A stretch of DNA of 64,000 bases from Desulfovibrionaceae bacterium. Its GTDB lineage: Bacteria; Desulfobacterota; Desulfovibrionia; Desulfovibrionales; Desulfovibrionaceae. Each line of letters opens with the position of its first letter. Position 1 is the first letter of the stretch. The notes beneath the pieces were generated by a model. That model worked only from the letters and a program-made list of their open reading frames with translations. It did no database searches and was not told the DNA's origin. Position numbers and translations under genes: made by a program. The DNA lies in NCBI GenBank assembly GCA_009773665.1, contig WSYE01000016.1, positions 27,400 to 91,399 on the forward strand. Reading direction: 5' to 3'. Of this stretch, positions 24,045 through 32,984 are shown in pieces.

Positions 24045-25983
24045 AGGGCTTCCCGACGTCTTCCAGGTCGGCCAGCTCCATCACCAGCTTGTCGGACTGC
24101 TCCTGGAGGGCGTGATACTCCTTGGAGAGCTCGGAGAAGCGGGCCGCGTCGGCGTAGGTGGCCGGGTCCGCCATGATTTGCTCAACCTCGGACTGGCGGG
24201 GCAGGATCTCTTCGAGCTGCACTTCCAACGTGGAATAGCGGTCCTTTTTGGGCTTCAGCTCGCGGGAGATGGCATTGCGCTCCTCGGCCTGACGGCGTTT
24301 TTCCGCCTGACGCGATTCGCGGGTCTCGCCCTTGGGCTTGGACGGGCAGGACAGCTCGCAGGCGGCCCTGGCCTCTTCTTTCAGGTGACGCTCGTAGGCC
24401 TCGTAACCGCCCAGGAACTCAGACAGGCCGTCATGCCCCACGGTCCAGACCACTTCCGCCGCCTCGGAAAGCAGGTAGCGGTCGTGCGCCACGAACAGGA
24501 TGGTGCCCTCGTAGTCGGACAGGGCGTTGACCAGGGCTTCGCGGCTCTCCAGGTCCAGGTGGTTGGTGGGTTCGTCCAGCACCAGGAAGTTGGCGCGCGC
24601 CAGAAACAGGCTGGCCAGCACAAGGCGTGACTTCTCGCCGCCGGACAGATCGCGCACGAAGCGGTCGAAGTAGTTCTCGCCCAGCATGAACAGCCCGAGC
24701 ACGCTGCACAGCTCTTCGGTGCTGGAGCGCGGGTCCGAGAGGCGACGGATTTCGGACATCACCGTCTCGTTCTCGCGAAGTATTTCCGTCTGGTGCTGGC
24801 TAAAATAGCCCATGCGCACCTGGGAGCCCATCTTCACCACCCCGCCGGTCAGCTTCAGTTCCCCGGTCAGGCATTTGAGCAGCGTGGTCTTGCCAGCGCC
24901 GTTCGGTCCGGCCAGAGCGACCTTCTGGCCCCGGTACAGATTGAAGGTGAGCTTGGGCCACAGGGGAGCGCCGCCCGGAAAGGCGAACTCCAGGTCGGCC
25001 ACGGAGAGGATGTTCTTGTCGGCGCGGGCGGGCTCGGGCAGCTTGAAATCAAGGGTCTTGCGCTTACGCTCGATATTGCCCGCCACGTTGGACAACTCTT
25101 TTTGCAGCTTGTCCACGGCTTTGAGCTTGCTCTGGGCCTGACGGGCCTTGGTGGCCTTGGCTCCGAAGCGGGTGATGAAGGACATCTGTCGGTTGATCGC
25201 CCCGGAAAGCTGCGTGGCCTTGGCCTCCATCTGCTGCTGGATCTGGGCGCGCCACTCCAGGAAGCCGGAAAAGCTGTCCTGGCGATAAACGGGCTTGTCG
25301 CCGCCCAGGAACAGCACGTGGGTGCCCACCCGGTCCAGGAAGATGCGGTCGTGCGCCACGAACACCAGCACGCCCTGGAAGCAGAGCAGGTATTGCTCCA
25401 GCCACTCCACGGCCTCAAGGTCCAGGTGGTTGGTGGGCTCGTCCAGCAAAAGGACGTCCGCGCCGGCCACCAGCACGCGCGCAAGCTTGGCGCGTTCCCG
25501 CCAGCCGCCGGAAAGAAGCCGCACGGGGTTCGGCCAGGACGCGTCGGTGAACCCAAGGCCAGACAGGATGGACTTGGCCCGGTGCTCCGGGTTGTAGCCC
25601 AGGGTGTGCTCCATCTCGGCCTGACGGGCGGAGAGTTCGCCGAGGGCGTGCTCGTCGTGGGCGAGGCTCGCATGCTCCCACTCACGCCAGAACTCCTTCC
25701 AGGAGGGCAGCGCGCTCATGACCCAGGCCAGCAGGGGCTCGTCCAGCTCCGACCCGGCCAGCTCCTGGGCCACGTAACCCAGGCGCACGCCAGGAGGCAG
25801 GATCACCCGCCCGGAGTCCGGCTCGGCCTCGCCCGCCAGAAGACGCAGAAATGTTGATTTGCCGCAGCCGTTGGCACCGACCACGGCGAGACGCGTACCG
25901 GCAGAGGCTTCAAGGCTGAAGCCTGCCAGCAGGTCGCGTCCGCCCAGGGACTTGGAGAGATTCTGTATGGTGATTTTAGACAT
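23857..25983 (-). CDS. ABC-F family ATPase, C terminus probably frameshifted
   Basis: Soluble twin ABC ATPase of the ABC-F (Uup/EttA/YheS) group, which acts on the ribosome. First Walker A GANGCGKST, second GPNGAGKTT, signatures LLSGGWRERAKLARVL and LSGGEKSRLVLASL, Walker B VLLLDEPTNHLDL and LVLDEPTNHLDL. C-terminal coiled coil at about 560-645 (KRRQAEERNAISREL...). After LEDVGKP (24050) the printed frame continues for about 60 residues that are plainly the shadow of the Nudix gene. One extra G in the GGG run at about 24053 would give LEDVGEAL and a TGA at 24041, the normal end. So either a sequencing indel or a genuine frameshift is likely. Confidence 0.9.
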   Translation of the reverse strand: MSKITIQNLSKSLGGRDLLAGFSLEASAGTRLAVVGANGCGKSTFLRLLAGEAEPDSGRVILPPGVRLGYVAQELAGSELDEPLLAWVMSALPSWKEFWREWEHASLAHDEHALGELSARQAEMEHTLGYNPEHRAKSILSGLGFTDASWPNPVRLLSGGWRERAKLARVLVAGADVLLLDEPTNHLDLEAVEWLEQYLLCFQGVLVFVAHDRIFLDRVGTHVLFLGGDKPVYRQDSFSGFLEWRAQIQQQMEAKATQLSGAINRQMSFITRFGAKATKARQAQSKLKAVDKLQKELSNVAGNIERKRKTLDFKLPEPARADKNILSVADLEFAFPGGAPLWPKLTFNLYRGQKVALAGPNGAGKTTLLKCLTGELKLTGGVVKMGSQVRMGYFSQHQTEILRENETVMSEIRRLSDPRSSTEELCSVLGLFMLGENYFDRFVRDLSGGEKSRLVLASLFLARANFLVLDEPTNHLDLESREALVNALSDYEGTILFVAHDRYLLSEAAEVVWTVGHDGLSEFLGGYEAYERHLKEEARAACELSCPSKPKGETRESRQAEKRRQAEERNAISRELKPKKDRYSTLEVQLEEILPRQSEVEQIMADPATYADAARFSELSKEYHALQEQSDKLVMELADLEDVGKPCDPRCGGHSLAGGALPGRLSPRGQAPCRRVGVPRRQDRARRGRRQRPYARTARGVGHRERPA

Positions 25984-26056
25984 AAGAAATGTGCGCGGGG
26001 ACTATGCTCCCCCGCGCATGCCATGTCAAACCCCACGCTGGCCCGGCCCGGAGGCG

Positions 26057-27076
26057 CTACTTCGCCTGCGCGGCCCCCTGCCGGTTGCGGGTTTTGTACT
26101 TGGGGTCGATCACCTCTTCCAGCCTGTCCGTGGCCGTGGGCGGCTGGATGGACAGTTTGGTGACTGCCTCGAGCACCTCCGGCGAGATATCAAGCTCCGC
26201 CGAAGCCAGCGAGGCCTGAAGCTGCTCCAGGCTGCGAGCCCCGATAATGGGCGCGGTGACGCCCGGATGCGAGGCCACCCAGCGCACGGCCAGACTCACG
26301 GGGTGCACGCCTATGGACTGCGCGTAGCTGACGAACCGCTCGGCCACCTCGTAGTACACGGGGTCACTGTAGCGGGTGTTGTACATCTTGTTCTCGGCGA
26401 TGCGACCCTCTGTCGGGGCCTGTCCTCGCGAGTACTTGCCGGTCAGAAGCCCTGCCGCCAACGGGTTATAGGGGATGACGCCCAACTGCTCGGACATGGC
26501 CATGGGCAGAATCTCCACCTCGGCCTGACGCTTCACGAGGTTGTACATGGGCTCGATGCACTCGAAGCGGGCCAGCCCCTTGGCCTGGGAAATGCCGAGC
26601 GCCTTGGCCACCTGCCACGCAGCCCAGTTGCTGGCCCCAAGGTAGAGCACCTTGCCCTGGCGCACCAGACCGTCCAGGGCGCGCAGGCTCTCTTCCATGG
26701 GGGTCATAGGGTCGAAATGGTGGATGAAGTAGACGTCGATGCGGTCGGTGTCCAGACGCGCAAGGCTCTTCTCCACCTCAAGCATGATGTGGCGGCGGGA
26801 CGCGCCCAGGCTGTTCACATCAGGCCCGGCTACCTGGGCGACCTTGGTGGTGACCACCATCTCGTCCCGGCAGCCCTTGAGGAGCTTGCCCAGGATGCTT
26901 TCGGCCAGCCCACCGCTGTAGACGTTGGCGCAGTCGAAGAAGTTCACCCCGGCGTCGCGGCAGGCATTGAACATGCGCCCGGATTCGGCCTCGTCGGCCT
27001 CCTTTCCGAAGGTCATGGTGCCAAAGCACAGTTCCGATACCAGAACGCCGGTTTTACCGAGCACCGTATACTGCAT
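26057..27076 (-). CDS. Aldo/keto reductase
   Basis: 339 residues. NADPH-dependent carbonyl reductase with TIM-barrel fold. Catalytic tetrad visible: Asp and Tyr in FFDCANVYSGG, Lys in VVTTKVAQ, His in VYFIHHFDPMTP. Cofactor region PIIGARSLEQLQASL. Resembles YajO/Tas-type reductases. ATG 27076 is preceded by AGGAG. It lies 73 bases upstream of the ABC-F gene on the same strand. Substrate unknown. Confidence 0.93.
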   Translation of the reverse strand: MQYTVLGKTGVLVSELCFGTMTFGKEADEAESGRMFNACRDAGVNFFDCANVYSGGLAESILGKLLKGCRDEMVVTTKVAQVAGPDVNSLGASRRHIMLEVEKSLARLDTDRIDVYFIHHFDPMTPMEESLRALDGLVRQGKVLYLGASNWAAWQVAKALGISQAKGLARFECIEPMYNLVKRQAEVEILPMAMSEQLGVIPYNPLAAGLLTGKYSRGQAPTEGRIAENKMYNTRYSDPVYYEVAERFVSYAQSIGVHPVSLAVRWVASHPGVTAPIIGARSLEQLQASLASAELDISPEVLEAVTKLSIQPPTATDRLEEVIDPKYKTRNRQGAAQAK

Positions 27077-27152
27077 CGTTTAGCTCCTGTTGGTAACAAA
27101 CGATCATAAGCAATCTTCCCGCTTCTGCCCCACCTGACCTTCTCCCCGCAAC

Positions 27153-27268
27153 CTCGTGTTGGCCCTCAAAATCAATGCCCAGCCATTCTGAGATAACAAG
27201 CTGACAGTATGATCTTGGCCTTGGAACACATGTTCATGTATTTCAAGGACGCGACGCTAGCCCACGCG
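27153..27268. repeat. AT-rich multi-hairpin element, copy C (diverged)
   Basis: Starts CTCGTGTTGGCCCTCAAAAT, like the copy at 39335, and contains CTTGGAACACATG / CATGTATTTCAAG (about 27230-27256), an imperfect version of the second hairpin. It ends at the stop codon of the binding-protein gene (27270). Confidence 0.5.
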
Positions 27269-27269
27269 T

Positions 27270-28016
27270 TCACGGCAATGACTGGCGGGCCTTGGCAGCC
27301 CGCAAGGCCTGCTGGTGCGGCTCCAGGATTGCTTCGATCACTCCCTCGTGTTTCATTTTCCTGAATTCCGCAGCCAGTAACGGAACGAGGTCTGCGTGGC
27401 GGCGGTGGACATAGTGATAGAGATTGTACGTCGCGATGGGCGGCTCAAGCTCCAGCATCGGTCCGAAATTCAGGGAGTCCACCATCATCCATGCATAGGG
27501 CGACAGCACCGCCACGTCGCACATTCCATCATGCAACAGCCGGAGAGCGTTCTCAAGCCCCAAGGCGGACATGCGGTTCATGCCCAGTGTGCCTTGCTCA
27601 TACAGCTTGAGCCCGTGCATGTAACAGATGCTGTAGGGGCGCAGGCTCTCCCACCCATTTACCGGAAATTTCTTTCCCTTCGTGAAGGCCTTTACCGTGA
27701 CCGAGACTACAGATTCGGGAACGCGCACCAGATTGGGATAGAGAGCCTCGAGTCCTTCAATCCTGACGGTTTCCCCGTCGGTCAGTCCACTGTCGGCGAC
27801 CCGCAAGGCGCGCTCCGCTGGCAGTGGCACGGCGACGATCTCAAAGCCAAGCCGCTTGTACGCTTCCTGCAGGATCGGGAAATAGTGGAGAGTCCCCGTG
27901 TCGTCAGCGATCTGGGATATCTTGAACGGTTGCGAAGAATGCCCCGGACTCCAGGACAAGAGAACGGCGAGGGCCGCAAGGACTATGAACGCCGTGGCGC
28001 GCGCGTGGGTTGGCAT
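27270..28016 (-). CDS. Periplasmic solute-binding protein (type 2 fold)
   Basis: 248 residues from ATG 28016 (GGAG upstream); a further in-frame start at 28040 lacks one. Signal peptide ATAFIVLAALAVLLSWSPGHS. The mature part resembles family 3 amino-acid-binding proteins (ISQIADDTGTLHYFPILQEAYKRLGF ... LPAERALRVADSG) but is short and diverged. No permease, ATPase or kinase is adjacent, so it may bind a signal or work with a transporter elsewhere. An unrelated-looking protein of the same general type lies at 34309-35256. Confidence 0.75.
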   Translation of the reverse strand: MPTHARATAFIVLAALAVLLSWSPGHSSQPFKISQIADDTGTLHYFPILQEAYKRLGFEIVAVPLPAERALRVADSGLTDGETVRIEGLEALYPNLVRVPESVVSVTVKAFTKGKKFPVNGWESLRPYSICYMHGLKLYEQGTLGMNRMSALGLENALRLLHDGMCDVAVLSPYAWMMVDSLNFGPMLELEPPIATYNLYHYVHRRHADLVPLLAAEFRKMKHEGVIEAILEPHQQALRAAKARQSLP

Positions 28017-28147
28017 GGCCTGCTCCAGGTATTCTGACAACTATCATATGATTGCGTATCAGGCCGGGAAACGCAAGACTCCCTTTGTTTCCGCATCCTG
28101 TGTCGCAATTCGTGCTTCTAGGCATGTGGGAAAACAATCCCCACCAG

Positions 28148-28172
28148 ATTGACAATGAAAATCATTTTCAAT
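28148..28172 (+). promoter_or_regulatory. Fur-box-like operator
   Basis: A 25-base inverted repeat centred on TGAAAAT-CATTTTCA with flanking ATTG...CAAT, close to the Fur consensus of interrupted GATAAT units. It lies 36 bases before the start of the DUF2325 gene. Suggests iron repression. Inferred from sequence only. Confidence 0.65.
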
Positions 28173-28207
28173 AGACGATGGCCAACACGACCGCAGGAGG
28201 AGAGATC

Positions 28208-29473
28208 ATGACCGTCCCCGTCCGCCGAAAGCTCTGGGAGCACGAGGACTATCAGTGCCCCATTCTGGGAACCTGCCTGAGTATGACCGAACTCCGCAAG
28301 CTGGCCCGCAAGCTTGACGTCACCGTGCAGCCCTCGGCCACCGACTACGAGCTGCACGTCTTCTTCGTGCATGAATGCCGCAAGGAAGGCCCCATAGCCA
28401 GCTACATCCACAAGTACCTGGACAAAAAATACCGCAAGCACATCCGCTTCTTCGCCAAGGCCTCCGAGCCCACTGCCCTGGAGGCCATGTGGAAACACTC
28501 GCTAAAATCCGGCGACATCCCAGGTCCCTTCTGGGCGCTGATGTCCCACCCGGACACGGGTACGGCGCTTTCGCGACGCGCCTTCGGCGAGATCCACATG
28601 CTCTCGCACCTGATGGGAGCGGCCAACCGGGCGGACCTCAAACGCCTGAGCAAGCTGGAATCCCGCGTGGATGAACTGAGCCAGGCGCTTTCGCGCGTGC
28701 AGACACTGAGGAGGGCGCAGAAGATGGAGTGGGCAGTGCGCGTTCGCGAACTGGAGGATAAGCTGGAGTCCGAGCGCCAGGAGCGGCTGAAAATCTCCAG
28801 GCTGGTGCGCGAGTCTGCCCTGCCCCGCATCGAGCCCGCCCAGGCGGACGCAAATGCGCTGCGCGACCAGCTGGAAGCCTCCCAGAACGAGGTGCGCCGC
28901 CAAGCCGCCATCATCGAAGAACTCTACCGCGAGAACGCGCAACTGCGTGAGCGCCTGGACGACGTGAACGCCGACCTGGAGCGGGCAGAAATGGAACTGG
29001 TGCGGGTGATGCCCTGCGCCGAGGGTGGGGGCTGCATGAGCGGCGACGCCTGCCGCCAGGGATCGCGACAGGGGAGCGCCTGCCGGGATGCGTCCTGCCC
29101 GGACTGTTCCGACGGCGCGTGCGCCGAGGCGGGCGTCTGCGGCACTACCGACTGCCCTGCCCTGTCCGGCAAGAAGGTGCTGTACGTCGGTGGCCGGTGC
29201 AATCTGGTGCGCCACTATCGCGAAATGGTGGAGCGCATGGGCTGCCGCTTCCACCATCATGATGGCGGCGTGGAGAACTCCACCTCCGAGCTCTACGGCA
29301 AGCTGGCTGCCGCAGACGTGGTGCTCTGCCCGGTGGACTGCGTGAGCCACGAAGCCTGCCAGAGCGTCAAGAAGGCCTGCAAGCACTGCATGAAGCCGTT
29401 CATGATGCTTCGGAGTTCCGGCCTCTCGGCCCTGGCGCGTTCGCTGGACCAGCTGGCAGAACGTGCGAACTGA
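28208..29473 (+). CDS. DUF2325 protein with coiled coil and Cys-rich segment
   Basis: 421 residues from ATG 28208 (AGGAGGAGAG just upstream; an earlier in-frame ATG at 28178 has none). N-terminal half helical with the word CPILGTCLSMTELRKLARK. A long coiled coil spans about 150-270 (DELSQALSRVQTL..., QLRERLDDVNADLERAEMEL). About 13 cysteines fall within residues 273-325 (CAEGGGCMSGDAC ... CRDASCPDCSDGAC). C-terminal DUF2325 domain (VLYVGGRCNLVRHYREMVERMG, and Cys-rich VLCPVDCVSHEAC...). No signal peptide. The Cys pattern suggests metal or cluster binding, and the Fur-like box links it to iron. Function unknown. Confidence 0.85.
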   Translation: MTVPVRRKLWEHEDYQCPILGTCLSMTELRKLARKLDVTVQPSATDYELHVFFVHECRKEGPIASYIHKYLDKKYRKHIRFFAKASEPTALEAMWKHSLKSGDIPGPFWALMSHPDTGTALSRRAFGEIHMLSHLMGAANRADLKRLSKLESRVDELSQALSRVQTLRRAQKMEWAVRVRELEDKLESERQERLKISRLVRESALPRIEPAQADANALRDQLEASQNEVRRQAAIIEELYRENAQLRERLDDVNADLERAEMELVRVMPCAEGGGCMSGDACRQGSRQGSACRDASCPDCSDGACAEAGVCGTTDCPALSGKKVLYVGGRCNLVRHYREMVERMGCRFHHHDGGVENSTSELYGKLAAADVVLCPVDCVSHEACQSVKKACKHCMKPFMMLRSSGLSALARSLDQLAERAN

Positions 29474-29614
29474 GCGATTTTAGCCGCAAACAGTCAGGAT
29501 ACAAGAGTATTCCGCAGGCTTCTTTGAGATAACCAGGACATGTTCCCCATGCGGAGCAGGCCCGGACAAGGCCAACATTCTGGAAAAATGGTTGTTGTGA
29601 TGTATACTGCCCGC

Positions 29615-30331
29615 ATGATGCGAAAGATACCTGTTCTTCTTCTGTCGCTTATGCTGCTGGCCGCGCTGGCCCTGGCAGGCAAAGGCCATTACCTGTCGCC
29701 CGGACAGGTGGACCTCTCCAGGCTGCTGGCCCCGCCTCCGGCCAACGATTCGCAGCGCACCCGCGCCGAGATCGAAACCATGCTCTCGCTGCAACAGGGC
29801 AGGACCCCGGCCCAGGAGGCCGCCGCCAGGGCAGACCGGGAGATGTCGCCGTTTCCCTTCGCGGACGTGCTCGGCCCCCGGTTCGTGAAGGACAAGCTGC
29901 CCAACACGGCGGTGTTCTTCGAGAAAGTCCTGTCCGACCAGCGGCTCTTCGTGTCACCGGCCAAGAAGCACTTCAACAGGCCCCGGCCCTACATCCTGGA
30001 CTTAAGCGTGGAACCCAGCCTGTCCAGGCCGCACAACGAATCCTATCCCAGCGGACACAGCACCTGGGGGCACCTGGCAGGCATCATCCTGGCCAACATG
30101 GTGCCGGAGAAAGCGGAGCAGCTCTACGAACGCGCCGGGCGCTACGCCTCTCAGCGGGTGCTTGGCGGCGTGCACTACCCGAGCGACGTGGAGGCCGGGA
30201 AAATCGCCGCCGCCGTGATCGCCTCGGCGCTGTTTCAGAGTCCGGCCTTCCAGGAGGATTTCGCCAAGGCCAAGGCCGAGGTGCGCGGCGTGCTGCGTCT
30301 GGACGGCGCTCCCGTGCCCGCCGGACAGTAA
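29615..30331 (+). CDS. Secreted PAP2-type acid phosphatase (class A)
   Basis: About 238 residues from ATG 29615; the frame is open to 29540 and the exact start is uncertain because no strong ribosome-binding site is seen. Signal peptide RKIPVLLLSLMLLAALALA. The three phosphatase motifs are present: KKHFNRPRPY, PSGHS and SQRVLGGVHYPSDV, with the two catalytic histidines. A periplasmic nonspecific phosphatase or lipid phosphatase of the vanadium haloperoxidase fold. Single gene. Confidence 0.9.
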   Translation: MMRKIPVLLLSLMLLAALALAGKGHYLSPGQVDLSRLLAPPPANDSQRTRAEIETMLSLQQGRTPAQEAAARADREMSPFPFADVLGPRFVKDKLPNTAVFFEKVLSDQRLFVSPAKKHFNRPRPYILDLSVEPSLSRPHNESYPSGHSTWGHLAGIILANMVPEKAEQLYERAGRYASQRVLGGVHYPSDVEAGKIAAAVIASALFQSPAFQEDFAKAKAEVRGVLRLDGAPVPAGQ

Positions 30332-30441
30332 CCCGTACAGGCCTCGACGCGACTCTCAGAATAAGGCCCGTTTTCGACCAGAAACCTCATCAGGCTTATG
30401 TCCACGCAACAAGCCACGGCATGCACAAGGGGAGATTTCAC

Positions 30442-30822
30442 ATGATGAACCTGAAACGCTACCGGACGCATACCGGACACGAACCCGTGACCGAATGGAT
30501 CGAGAGCCTGCCCGACAGCAGCGCGCGCAACCGCCTGACCGACCAGATTGAGCAGCTGCGTTCCGGCATGCCTACGGAGTGCCGCCAGCTTGGCAACAAC
30601 GTGTACGTCGTGCGCCTGGACGCAGGCCCAGGCTCATCACCGGACAAGGCTCAGAAAGTCCGTCTGGACACTGAACACGGCGTGCGCCTCTATTTCGGTC
30701 GCAAGGGCGAATCCCTGCTGCTCCTGCTGTGCGGCGCAGGCAGCTGGACCAAGGCGGCGGAACGCGACAGCGCTCTGGCCTTCATGGCCGACTTCGAGAC
30801 GGGGTCGCGACGAGACGCCTGA
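30442..30822 (+). CDS. Orphan RelE/HigB-like (phage Gp49-type) toxin
   Basis: 126 residues from ATG 30442, with GGGGAGA about 8 bases upstream. RelE-superfamily features: VTEWIESLPDSSARNRLTDQIEQLRSG, then a beta-rich part with VRLDTEHGVRLYFGRKGESLLLLLCGAG. Related proteins inhibit translation by mRNA cleavage. The usual antitoxin gene downstream is missing: the stop is followed directly by a hairpin repeat. Either an orphan or a domesticated protein. Confidence 0.75.
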   Translation: MMNLKRYRTHTGHEPVTEWIESLPDSSARNRLTDQIEQLRSGMPTECRQLGNNVYVVRLDAGPGSSPDKAQKVRLDTEHGVRLYFGRKGESLLLLLCGAGSWTKAAERDSALAFMADFETGSRRDA

Positions 30823-30823
30823 T

Positions 30824-30908
30824 GCCTCCGGCGGCCAGAGAGGGCTCCGCCCTCTCTGGACTCTCCCGCCAGGGGGATGATCCCCCTGGACCCTCGATTA
30901 GCTTCGCG
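30824..30908 (+). repeat. GC-rich hairpin tail repeat, copy 4
   Basis: Starts one base after the toxin stop: GCCTCCGGCGGCC, AGAGAGGGCTCCGCCCTCTCT, CCAGGGGGATGATCCCCCTGG, GACCCTCGATTAGCTTCGCG. Same module order as the copy at 63720. Confidence 0.85.
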
Positions 30909-30943
30909 GGCAGCACTGTTATGCATCAGATATCTCGCAAATG

Positions 30944-30984
30944 AGGCATGAAGCGCGCAAAGCCGCGCTTCATGCCTCTTATTG
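30944..30984 (+). terminator. Terminator-like hairpin inside the composite repeat
   Basis: GGCATGAAGCGC / GCGCTTCATGCC, 12-base stem, 8-base loop, followed by TCTTATTGTAT. A matching hairpin with compensating base changes is at 63841-63872. Confidence 0.7.
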
Positions 30985-31086
30985 TATATCCCTGCCGCCG
31001 GGCATGGTCAGCTCCGCTTGGGGCGTTCCCGAGCAGATTTCCCCTCGTCCCGACTGTGTATCTCATCGCGGCAGAACGGACGTCAC

Positions 31087-31198
31087 GCGGAGGGCGGAGG
31101 CTGAAACGGGAATGTCCCGCGCTGCGGGCGACGAATCGTCTTCAAATCGATTCGAGCCCGCCGCGCGAGACATGGACGTTACAGCCTTCGCCCTCCGC
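31087..31198. repeat. Long stem-loop element with conserved apex, copy 2
   Basis: Arms GCGGAGGGCG (31087-31096) and CGCCCTCCGC (31189-31198), continued inward through an imperfect stem. The apex region (31124-31166) is almost identical to the reverse complement of 22511-22553, while the arms differ but still pair. Confidence 0.75.
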
Positions 31199-31223
31199 AC
31201 ACCGAATCCTACCCACCCGACAC

Positions 31224-31318
31224 GACGCGAAGCGGAAAGCCGGGTCCAGGGGAGGCTTCTCCCCTGGCGGGTGCAGGGCGGAGCCCGCCGGGGTGCGGGG
31301 CAGAGCCCCGCCAGAAGT
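31224..31318 (-). repeat. GC-rich hairpin tail repeat of gapA, copy 5
   Basis: On the minus strand after gapA: GGCGGGGCTCTGCCCCGC, GGCGGGCTCCGCCC, CCAGGGGAGAAGCCTCCCCTGG-like unit and the family end CCCGGCTTTCCGCTTCGCG. Confidence 0.8.
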
Positions 31319-31325
31319 CTCCCGG

Positions 31326-32342
31326 CTACATGCCCTTCCCGGCCATGTAGCGGATCAGATCGCCAACCCGGCAGGAATAGCCCCATTCGTTGTCGTACCA
31401 GGCCACAATCTTGGCCAGCACGCCGTCCTGAACGGACGTGAACTCCGACTCCACGATGCCGGAGCGCGGGTCGCCCTTGTAGTCCGAAGAGACCAGCGGT
31501 TCCTCGCTGTAGCCCATGATGCCCTTGAGAGGGCCTTCCGCCGCAGCCTTCAGAACATCGCGCATGCCCTTGGTGTCTGTGGGCCGCTCCAGGATGGCCG
31601 CGAAATCCACCACCGACACCGCAGGGGTAGGCACGCGAAGCGAATAGCCGCTGAAACGTCCCTTGAGCTCCGGGATCACCAGGGATACGGCCTTGGCCGC
31701 TCCCGTGGAGGTGGGGATGATGTTGCAGGCGGCGGCCCTGGCCCGGCGCAGATCCTTGTGGGGCAGGTCCAGGATACGCTGGTCGTTGGTGTAGGAGTGG
31801 ATGGTGCACATCACGCCGGACTTGATGCCGAAAGCTTCATGAACCACTTTGGCCACGGGGGCGAGGCAGTTGGTGGTGCAGGAGGCGTTGGAGATGATGT
31901 TGTGCTTGTCCGGGTCGTACTGGGCCTCGTTGACGCCCAAGACAATGGTGATGTCCTCGTCCTTGGCCGGGGCGGAGATGATGACCTTTTTCGCGCCCGA
32001 CTCCAGGTGCATAGACGCCTGGGGTCCGGTCCTGAAAATACCGGTGGATTCAACCACAATGTCCACGCCGGTCTCGGCCCAGAGGATATTCTTGGGGTCG
32101 CGCTCCTTGAAGCAGCGCACGTTCCAGTCCCCCACGGCCATGTCGTCGCCTTCGGTGCGGATGTCCACGGCGAACCGGCCATAGTTGGTGTCGTAGGACA
32201 GCAGGTGAGCGTTGGTGTGGGTATCGAAGAGATCGTTGATGGCCACCACCTCGGCAATATCCTTGTGCTGCTCGTAGAGCGCCTTGAGCACCTGGCGTCC
32301 GATGCGGCCGAATCCGTTGATGCCGACTTTTACCTTGCGCAT
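31326..32342 (-). CDS. gapA: Glyceraldehyde-3-phosphate dehydrogenase
   Basis: Glycolytic and gluconeogenic enzyme. 338 residues from ATG 32342 (GAGG seven bases upstream). NAD loop [13 protein letters not shown], active-site [23 protein letters not shown], the phosphate-binding [13 protein letters not shown], and C-terminal [15 protein letters not shown]. All intact. It is preceded after 10 bases by a GAF-domain gene in the same operon and followed by a hairpin tail. Confidence 0.96.
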   Translation of the reverse strand: MRKVKVGINGFGRIGRQVLKALYEQHKDIAEVVAINDLFDTHTNAHLLSYDTNYGRFAVDIRTEGDDMAVGDWNVRCFKERDPKNILWAETGVDIVVESTGIFRTGPQASMHLESGAKKVIISAPAKDEDITIVLGVNEAQYDPDKHNIISNASCTTNCLAPVAKVVHEAFGIKSGVMCTIHSYTNDQRILDLPHKDLRRARAAACNIIPTSTGAAKAVSLVIPELKGRFSGYSLRVPTPAVSVVDFAAILERPTDTKGMRDVLKAAAEGPLKGIMGYSEEPLVSSDYKGDPRSGIVESEFTSVQDGVLAKIVAWYDNEWGYSCRVGDLIRYMAGKGM

Positions 32343-32352
32343 GGAGACCTCG

Positions 32353-32919
32353 TTAGTCCTCGAAGGTTTGATACTGGAAGGCGGTGAGCAGCTCATAGTC
32401 CGACTTGAGCGCCTGGTGCAGCCTGGCGTTCTCGATGGCTATGGCCGACAGGTTGGCCATGATGATGAAGAACTCCACCTCGGAATCGCAGAAAACGCGT
32501 TCCTCGGCGGAATAGGCCCGCATGACGCCTATGATCTTCTTGTCTTCGAGCTTCAGAGGCACCACCAGCACAGACTTGATGCCTTCCGTTTTGGCGGCTT
32601 CCTTGTACTGGAAACGGTCGTCGGTGGAGGCATCACGGACGTGCACCGTGGCCCCGGCCAGGGCCTCTTTGTCCAGCTTGCTCTTTTCCACCTCGACCTT
32701 GCCCTTGCGCAAATACCCCTTGGACAGCCCGAAGGACGCCCCGGGAAGCAGGTTTGCGCCGGAACGGTCCAAAAGCCTGAGCGAACAGGCCTTTACCTCC
32801 AGCGCCTTGGCGGTCTGCTCGGCAATTCTGCCCAGCAGCTCCATGGGTTCCAGGCTCGAGTTGATGACCCGGATGGCCTCGTATAGCGTCTTGAAGTAGC
32901 TTCTTTCGCAATCCAGCAT
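32353..32919 (-). CDS. GAF-domain protein encoded with gapA
   Basis: 188 residues from ATG 32919 (AAGGAGA upstream). One GAF domain over about 18-170 ([33 protein letters not shown] ... [22 protein letters not shown] ... [21 protein letters not shown]). No output domain. GAF domains bind small molecules or other proteins. The tight spacing to gapA suggests a regulator of, or partner to, central metabolism (inference). Confidence 0.9.
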   Translation of the reverse strand: MLDCERSYFKTLYEAIRVINSSLEPMELLGRIAEQTAKALEVKACSLRLLDRSGANLLPGASFGLSKGYLRKGKVEVEKSKLDKEALAGATVHVRDASTDDRFQYKEAAKTEGIKSVLVVPLKLEDKKIIGVMRAYSAEERVFCDSEVEFFIIMANLSAIAIENARLHQALKSDYELLTAFQYQTFED

Positions 32920-32984
32920 GCGGCTCTCCTTGCTGTTATTGAGCTTTCGTGGACTACATGCACCATATTCCGAAGAAATGACAC

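Noticed and set aside
30941..31441. Protein-coding frames across the composite repeat
   Set aside because: They run through palindromic repeats on both strands and break off in gapA antisense.
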